Notes under the pieces: generated by a model | What the model was told of the DNA's origin: nothing | Databases searched by the model: none | Seen by the model: only the letters and a program-made list of their open reading frames with translations | Position numbers and translations under genes: made by a program | Part shown: positions 6,478 through 10,052 of the stretch, piece by piece | Layout of the letters: each line of letters starts with the position of its first letter | Position numbering within the stretch: position 1 is the stretch's first letter | NCBI GenBank assembly: GCA_027490555.1 | Contig: JAIXXW010000135.1 | Span: forward strand, 1 to 10,052 | Length of the DNA stretch: 10,052 nucleotides | Direction of reading: 5' to 3' | Source: Comamonadaceae bacterium | GTDB lineage: Bacteria > Pseudomonadota > Gammaproteobacteria > Burkholderiales > Burkholderiaceae_C

Positions 6478-7305
6478 ATGAGCAACAGCGCTTTGGCAAT
6501 CGGGTTGGCAGGCTTGCTGGGTCTGATGGTCGGCAGTTTTCTGAATGTGGTGGTGCATCGCCTGCCCTTGATGCTGCAGGCCCAGTGGGACGCCGAACGC
6601 CAGCACACCCCCCGCCAAGCGCCCGCCTTCAATCTGGCCGTTCCCGGCTCGCATTGCCCCCACTGCCAGCACCCTTTGCGCTGGCGTGACAACATCCCCG
6701 TGCTCAGCTTCATCGCCCTGCGCGGAAGATGTGCCCACTGCCAAGCGCCGATCTCGTGGCGCTACCCGGCGATCGAGCTGATCACCGCTGGCCTGTTCAT
6801 GGGGCTGATGGCACAACACGGTTGGTCCGTGGTGACTGTGGCGTGGGCCGGTTTTTCGGCGGCCTTGCTGGCACTGGCCGCCATCGATGCCGACACCCAA
6901 TTGCTGCCCGACGCCATCACCCAACCCCTGCTTTGGTGCGGCTTGCTGGCCGCCAGCCTGGGCTGGCTGGGGATCAGCCTGAGCGAGTCGGTGTGGGGGG
7001 CTGCGGCGGGCTACCTGTTTTTTTGGTCGGTTTACTGGCTGTTCAAGCGCGTGACTGGCAAGGACGGCATGGGCCAGGGGGACTTCAAGCTCTTGGCGGC
7101 GCTGGGCGCCTGGCTGGGCTGGCCGGCCCTGTTGTCGCTGGTGCTGATCGCCTCCGTCACAGGTGCCGTGATCGGCCTCTTGCGCCAACGTCGCGGCCAA
7201 TTGGCCGAGCACGGTGAAATGGCGTTTGGCCCCTACCTGGTGCTGGCCGGTTTGTGGGTCATGGCCTTCGGCCCCTTGCCGGGTTTGTCATACTGGACCC
7301 CATGA
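6478..7305 (+). CDS. pilD: Prepilin leader peptidase / N-methyltransferase PilD
   Basis: A bifunctional inner-membrane aspartyl protease (type 4 prepilin peptidase). It cleaves the prepilin leader and methylates the new N-terminus. At 275 aa it is slightly shorter than the usual 285-290. The N-terminal domain starts MVGSFLNVVVHRLP (17-30) and has a zinc site Cys60-x2-Cys63...Cys85-x2-Cys88 (CPHC and CAHC). The protease domain has AAIDADTQLLPD (134-145) and the GxGD motif GQGD (199-202, Asp202), the two Asp regions expected in the active site. About seven hydrophobic segments follow. The ATG lies one base after the pilC stop; the ribosome-binding site is weak, so translation is probably coupled. 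The ATGA at its end overlaps coaE. Confidence 0.95.
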   Translation: MSNSALAIGLAGLLGLMVGSFLNVVVHRLPLMLQAQWDAERQHTPRQAPAFNLAVPGSHCPHCQHPLRWRDNIPVLSFIALRGRCAHCQAPISWRYPAIELITAGLFMGLMAQHGWSVVTVAWAGFSAALLALAAIDADTQLLPDAITQPLLWCGLLAASLGWLGISLSESVWGAAAGYLFFWSVYWLFKRVTGKDGMGQGDFKLLAALGAWLGWPALLSLVLIASVTGAVIGLLRQRRGQLAEHGEMAFGPYLVLAGLWVMAFGPLPGLSYWTP

Positions 7306-7919
7306 ACACCTCCAGAATTTGGCGCATGGGCCTGACCGGCGGCATCGGCAGCGGCAAAAGCACCGTGGCCGCCATGCTGGCCGCCCGTGGCGCGGCGGTG
7401 ATCGATGCCGACGCCATTGCACGCGGCGTGACCGCGCCGGGCGGCCGGGCGATGGCCGCGATTGCCCAGACCTTCGGGCCGCAGATGGTCGATGCCCAAG
7501 GCGCCATGGACCGCCAGGCGATGCGCGCACTGGTTCTGCAAAATCCCCAGGCCAAACAACAGCTCGAAGCCATCATCCACCCCCTGGTGGCCCAGATCAC
7601 CGCCGAGCAAGCCCAGGCGGCACTGGACCACGGTCGGCAGGTGCTGGTGTTCGATGTGCCCTTGCTGGTGGAGTCGGGCGAACGCTGGCGAAAACAGGTG
7701 GACCGGGTGATCGTGGTCGACTGTGATGCCCAGACCCAAAAAGACAGGGTCATGGCGCGCAGCGGGCTGGCCAGCGAGGAGATTGACCGCATCATCGCCC
7801 TGCAAGCCTCCCGCGCACAGCGGCTGGCCTGCGCCGATGTGGTGGTCTGCAACCAAGGCCTGGATCTGACCGAACTGCAGGCCGAAGTGGGCCGGCTGGC
7901 CGCACACTTCGGGCTATGA
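7302..7919 (+). CDS. coaE: Dephospho-CoA kinase
   Basis: Catalyses the last step of coenzyme A synthesis, ATP plus dephospho-CoA to CoA, in the cytoplasm. It is 205 aa, typical for the family. The P-loop is GLTGGIGSGKST (10-21), followed by VIDADAIARGVTAPGGRA (33-50) with the conserved Asp pair. Then come IIHPLV (91-96), VFDVPLLVESG (117-126), and near the C-terminus QASRAQRLACADVVVCNQG (168-186), the usual R-x(n)-AD-x-V-x-x-N-x-G pattern. The start overlaps the pilD stop as ATGA. The order pilD-coaE-zapD-yacG is widely kept in beta- and gammaproteobacteria, probably as a housekeeping operon rather than a functional link with pili. Confidence 0.96.
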   Translation: MNTSRIWRMGLTGGIGSGKSTVAAMLAARGAAVIDADAIARGVTAPGGRAMAAIAQTFGPQMVDAQGAMDRQAMRALVLQNPQAKQQLEAIIHPLVAQITAEQAQAALDHGRQVLVFDVPLLVESGERWRKQVDRVIVVDCDAQTQKDRVMARSGLASEEIDRIIALQASRAQRLACADVVVCNQGLDLTELQAEVGRLAAHFGL

Positions 7920-7941
7920 TGGCGGCACTGGAAGACGCCGC

Positions 7942-8697
7942 GTGATACTGTACGAATACCCCATCAACGAACGCATCCGCACTTACTTGCGCTTGCAACA
8001 ACTGTTCAACCGTTTGGGCCAGCTGATGGCCCGCACGGAGGCGCTGGACCACCATTTCGCACTGACCACCCTGTTCGAGATCATCGAGGTGGCCTCACGC
8101 TCGGAGCTCAAAACCGACGTCTTGAAAGACCTGGAGCGGCAAAAACAGCTGTACAACAGCTACCGTGGCAACCCGGCGATTTCTGAAAATACCCTCGAAG
8201 GCCTGATCAGCCAAATGGACGAGCACTTCGACGCGCTCAACCAGGTGGCGGGCAAGATCGGGCAGAGCCTGAGTGAGAACGACTTCCTGATGGCCTTGCG
8301 CAGCCGCGCCGTGATCCCCGGAGGCACCTGCGAGTTTGACCTGCCCACCTACCATGCCTGGCAACACCAGGCTGCGGCGGTCCGGGCGCAAGACCTGGCG
8401 CAATGGGTCGCGCCATTTGCGCCCTTGGCCCAAGCCATCCAGTTGCTGCTGCAGATGCTGCGCAAATCCGGCAACACCCAGAAGGTCATGGCCACACACG
8501 GGCAGCTGCAACAGAATCTGCCGCAAGGCCGAACCTTTCAGCTGTTGCGCCTGAAGATCGACGCCGCTTTGGGCATCACCCCAGAAATCAGCTGCAACCG
8601 CCTGCTGGTGGTGATCCGCATGTTGCGCCAGCAAAGCGACGGCAAGTGGGTGGCCACCACCGAAGATGTCCCGTTTGAGATGACTTTGTGCGCATGA
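7942..8697 (+). CDS. zapD: Cell division protein ZapD, FtsZ-bundling factor
   Basis: A 251-aa cytoplasmic protein (formerly YacF; E. coli ZapD is 247 aa) that bundles FtsZ filaments and stabilises the division ring. Recognisable conserved stretches are YEYPINERIRTYLRLQQLF near the start, RSELKTDVLKDLERQ, and VIPGGTCEFDLPTYHAW, which matches the E. coli IPGGCCSFDLPTLHIW region. It is alpha-helical in the first two thirds and beta-rich towards the end. The GTG start at 7942 is preceded by GGAAG (7930-7934) at seven bases. It lies 22 bp after coaE, and its stop overlaps the yacG ATG. Confidence 0.94.
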   Translation: MILYEYPINERIRTYLRLQQLFNRLGQLMARTEALDHHFALTTLFEIIEVASRSELKTDVLKDLERQKQLYNSYRGNPAISENTLEGLISQMDEHFDALNQVAGKIGQSLSENDFLMALRSRAVIPGGTCEFDLPTYHAWQHQAAAVRAQDLAQWVAPFAPLAQAIQLLLQMLRKSGNTQKVMATHGQLQQNLPQGRTFQLLRLKIDAALGITPEISCNRLLVVIRMLRQQSDGKWVATTEDVPFEMTLCA

Positions 8698-8909
8698 GCC
8701 CATCCCGCCCGACAGAAACTTTCCAGCCACGCCAGGTGGCTTGCCCCGCCTGCGCTGGCAAGAGCCTGTACAGCAGCGCCAACCCCTACCGCCCGTTTTG
8801 CAGCGCCCGCTGCAAGGGCGTGGACCTCGGGGCCTGGGCCAGCGAAACCTTCAAATTGCCGGACAACACCCCGCCCGACGAGCCCTTTGGCGATCCCCGT
8901 TTGCAGTGA
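8694..8909 (+). CDS. yacG: DNA gyrase inhibitor YacG (zinc-binding)
   Basis: A 71-aa protein of the YacG family; in E. coli YacG binds GyrB and inhibits gyrase. It has the four-cysteine zinc site Cys17-x2-Cys20 (CPAC) and Cys36-x3-Cys40 (CSARC), followed by the conserved KGVDLGAWASETFKLP segment. The C-terminal tail is acidic and Pro-rich, as usual. The ATG overlaps the zapD stop as ATGA. It is the last gene of the plus-strand operon and converges on mutT 22 bp later. Confidence 0.94.
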   Translation: MSPSRPTETFQPRQVACPACAGKSLYSSANPYRPFCSARCKGVDLGAWASETFKLPDNTPPDEPFGDPRLQ

Positions 8910-8917
8910 ATCGCATG

Positions 8918-8933
8918 GAGCCCTGCGCGGCTC
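8918..8933. terminator. Small GC-rich hairpin between yacG and mutT (weak terminator candidate)
   Basis: GAGCC (8918-8922) can pair with GGCTC (8929-8933) around a six-base loop, and CGCA (8912-8915) could pair with TGCG (8939-8942) outside it. It sits exactly at the convergence of yacG and mutT and overlaps the mutT stop. There is no U-tract and the stem is only five pairs, so termination is uncertain. Confidence 0.3.
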
Positions 8934-9414
8934 AGGCGTGCGTGGCCTCTTTGAACGCACGCTCTTGGGCCAGCCAGCCCAGCACCGGCACCGTGCCCGG
9001 CAGCACCGGCGTGACCACCACCGGCAGCGTCTGCCAGGCATGCGATTGCGCCTCGCGCATCTGCAACTCGCCCTGCCAGTCCCACACCTTGCAAAAATGC
9101 AGGCGCACCAGGGCGTGCGGGTAATCGACCATCTGGGTTTTCCAGGCCTGTGCAGGCCCGATGGTGATGCCCAACTCCTCCTGCAGTTCTCGGCGCAGGG
9201 CTTGTTCCACCGACTCGCCCGCCTCGAGTTTGCCGCCCGGAAACTCCCAATAACCTGCGTACACCTTGCCTGGCGGTCGGGAGGTCAGCAAAAAGCGGCC
9301 GTCGGCCTGCAGCAACACGCCCACGGCCACATCGACCACGGCACGATCGCCCTGGCCCGCGCCCGGGTCTTGGCGCTCGCGCTCGCCGTCGGCCACCAAC
9401 AGACCGGCGCTCAT
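8932..9414 (-). CDS. mutT: MutT-type Nudix hydrolase (8-oxo-dGTP diphosphatase)
   Basis: A 160-aa Nudix protein that probably hydrolyses 8-oxo-dGTP and so keeps the oxidised base out of DNA. The complete Nudix box GX5EX7REUXEEXGU is at 61-83: it opens GKLEAGE, then RRELQEELGI, with the catalytic RELQEE glutamates at 76, 79 and 80. Before it are VDVAVGVLLQADGRFLLTSRP and YAGYWEFPGG, the MutT signature. The ATG at 9414 overlaps the AAA ATPase stop as ATGA. This start leaves a 26-residue hydrophilic leader before the fold (GERERQDPGAGQGD). Relatives usually have about 5-15 residues here, so a start further in is possible. It lacks a visible thiamine-phosphate-synthase-like C-terminal domain found fused in some relatives. 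Confidence 0.9.
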   Translation of the reverse strand: MSAGLLVADGERERQDPGAGQGDRAVVDVAVGVLLQADGRFLLTSRPPGKVYAGYWEFPGGKLEAGESVEQALRRELQEELGITIGPAQAWKTQMVDYPHALVRLHFCKVWDWQGELQMREAQSHAWQTLPVVVTPVLPGTVPVLGWLAQERAFKEATHA

Positions 9415-10052
9415 GCCTGACCTGGCTGGCGGCCCATCATGTCCCGTGCAAACTGGTAGGCCACACGCCCGCTGCGCGAGCCGCGCTCCAGGGCCCAGAG
9501 CAAGGCATCGGGGCGGGCGGCCTCGATCTGGGCGGGCGTGGCGCCCAAGGCGCTGAGCCACTGGCCGGCGATGGTCAGGTACTCGTCTTGCGAGAAAGGG
9601 TAGAAACTGATCCACAGGCCAAAGCGCTCGGACAGGGAGATTTTTTCCTCCACGCCCTCGCCCGGGTGCACTTCGCCGTCTTCGGTGTGCTTGTAGCTGA
9701 GGTTCTCGCTCATGTACTCGGGCAGCAGATGGCGCCGGTTGCTGGTGGCGTACACCAGCACATTCGGGGTCGAGGCCGCCACCGTGCCGTCCAGAATCGA
9801 CTTGAGCGCCTTGTAGCCGGGCTCGCCGTCTTCAAAGCTCAGGTCGTCGCAATAAACCACAAATTTCTCGGGGCGGCCGGCCACCACCTCGACGATGTCG
9901 GGCAGGTCGGTCAGGTCGGCCTTGTCCACTTCGATCAGCCGCAGGCCCTGGGGTGCGTAGGTGTTCAGACACGCCTTGATGAGGGATGACTTGCCGGTGC
10001 CGCGTGCGCCCGTGAGCAAGACGTTGTTGGCAGGACGGCCCTGCACAAACTG
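9411..10052 (-). CDS. DUF815-family AAA ATPase, C-terminal part (5' end beyond window)
   Basis: The minus-strand frame is open to the right edge, reading QFVQGRPANNVLLTGARGTGKSS, so the N-terminus is missing. About 213 residues are visible. Walker A is GARGTGKSS, then LRLIEVDKADLTDLPDI, Walker B VVYCDDLSFE, the sensor-1 region VLVYATSNRRHLLPEYMSEN, and a likely arginine-finger segment ISLSERFGLWISFYPF. This order is characteristic of the DUF815 ATP-binding proteins, which usually have an N-terminal region of unknown role. Cellular function is unknown. Its stop overlaps the mutT start (ATGA), so the two are probably co-translated. The pair is a regular neighbour of yacG in Burkholderiales, by memory. 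Confidence 0.9.
   Translation of the reverse strand, partial: QFVQGRPANNVLLTGARGTGKSSLIKACLNTYAPQGLRLIEVDKADLTDLPDIVEVVAGRPEKFVVYCDDLSFEDGEPGYKALKSILDGTVAASTPNVLVYATSNRRHLLPEYMSENLSYKHTEDGEVHPGEGVEEKISLSERFGLWISFYPFSQDEYLTIAGQWLSALGATPAQIEAARPDALLWALERGSRSGRVAYQFARDMMGRQPGQA

Noticed and set aside
5082..6713. A very long open frame antisense to pilC and its flanks (over 500 codons), with similar antisense frames opposite ispB, pilB and pilD
   Set aside because: They lie opposite genes with unmistakable family motifs, have low-complexity His/Gln/Gly/Arg-rich translations and match no family I know. Long antisense frames are expected from GC-rich codon bias.
1..10052. CRISPR array, insertion sequence, prophage, toxin-antitoxin or defence system
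   Set aside because: No regularly spaced repeats, no transposase, integrase or phage genes, no tRNA or attachment-like duplication. All large plus- and minus-strand genes fall into known families.

Overview
The window looks like a chromosomal segment of a betaproteobacterium of the order Burkholderiales, probably family Comamonadaceae. This rests on the high-GC coding bias, an orphan periplasmic binding protein of the Bug/TctC family, a surface-adhesin-E-like protein, and the order rplU / ispB / pilB-pilC-pilD-coaE-zapD-yacG / mutT-AAA ATPase, which I recall as typical of that group. The genus is not determined. I see no mobile element, CRISPR array, prophage or structural RNA gene, and nothing that looks like a new defence or biosynthetic system.

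Layout. Positions 1-106 (minus) are the 5' end of rplU (ribosomal protein L21). It is divergent from ispB (plus), and the gap holds a promoter-like element for each direction. ispB (polyprenyl diphosphate synthase, quinone side chain) is followed at once by a small exported surface-adhesin-E-like protein. After about 200 bp comes a Bug/TctC periplasmic solute-binding protein. It converges on a minus-strand NADP-type beta-hydroxyacid dehydrogenase, and a 17-bp hairpin sits exactly at the convergence. These three genes lie between the otherwise conserved ispB and pil blocks.

From about 4018 to 8909 is a tightly packed plus-strand operon: pilB (assembly ATPase), pilC (inner-membrane platform), pilD (prepilin peptidase/methylase), coaE (dephospho-CoA kinase), zapD (FtsZ-bundling division factor) and yacG (zinc-binding gyrase inhibitor). 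Junctions are ATGA overlaps or very short gaps. PilB, PilC and PilD together process and assemble type IV pilins. The last three genes are housekeeping and are the usual neighbours of pilD in proteobacteria. Convergent to this operon, on the minus strand, are a DUF815-type AAA ATPase (5' end outside the window) and an overlapping MutT-type Nudix hydrolase.

The most notable observation is that PilB is only about 405-415 residues long. It begins at the ATPase core and lacks the roughly 150-residue N-terminal (MshEN/T2SSE-N) domain usual in PilB. The rest is largely ordinary core genome. Secondary points are the probable TTG start of ispB, the convergence hairpin, an altered substrate-binding motif in the dehydrogenase, and a degenerate short repeat around the adhesin-E-like gene.
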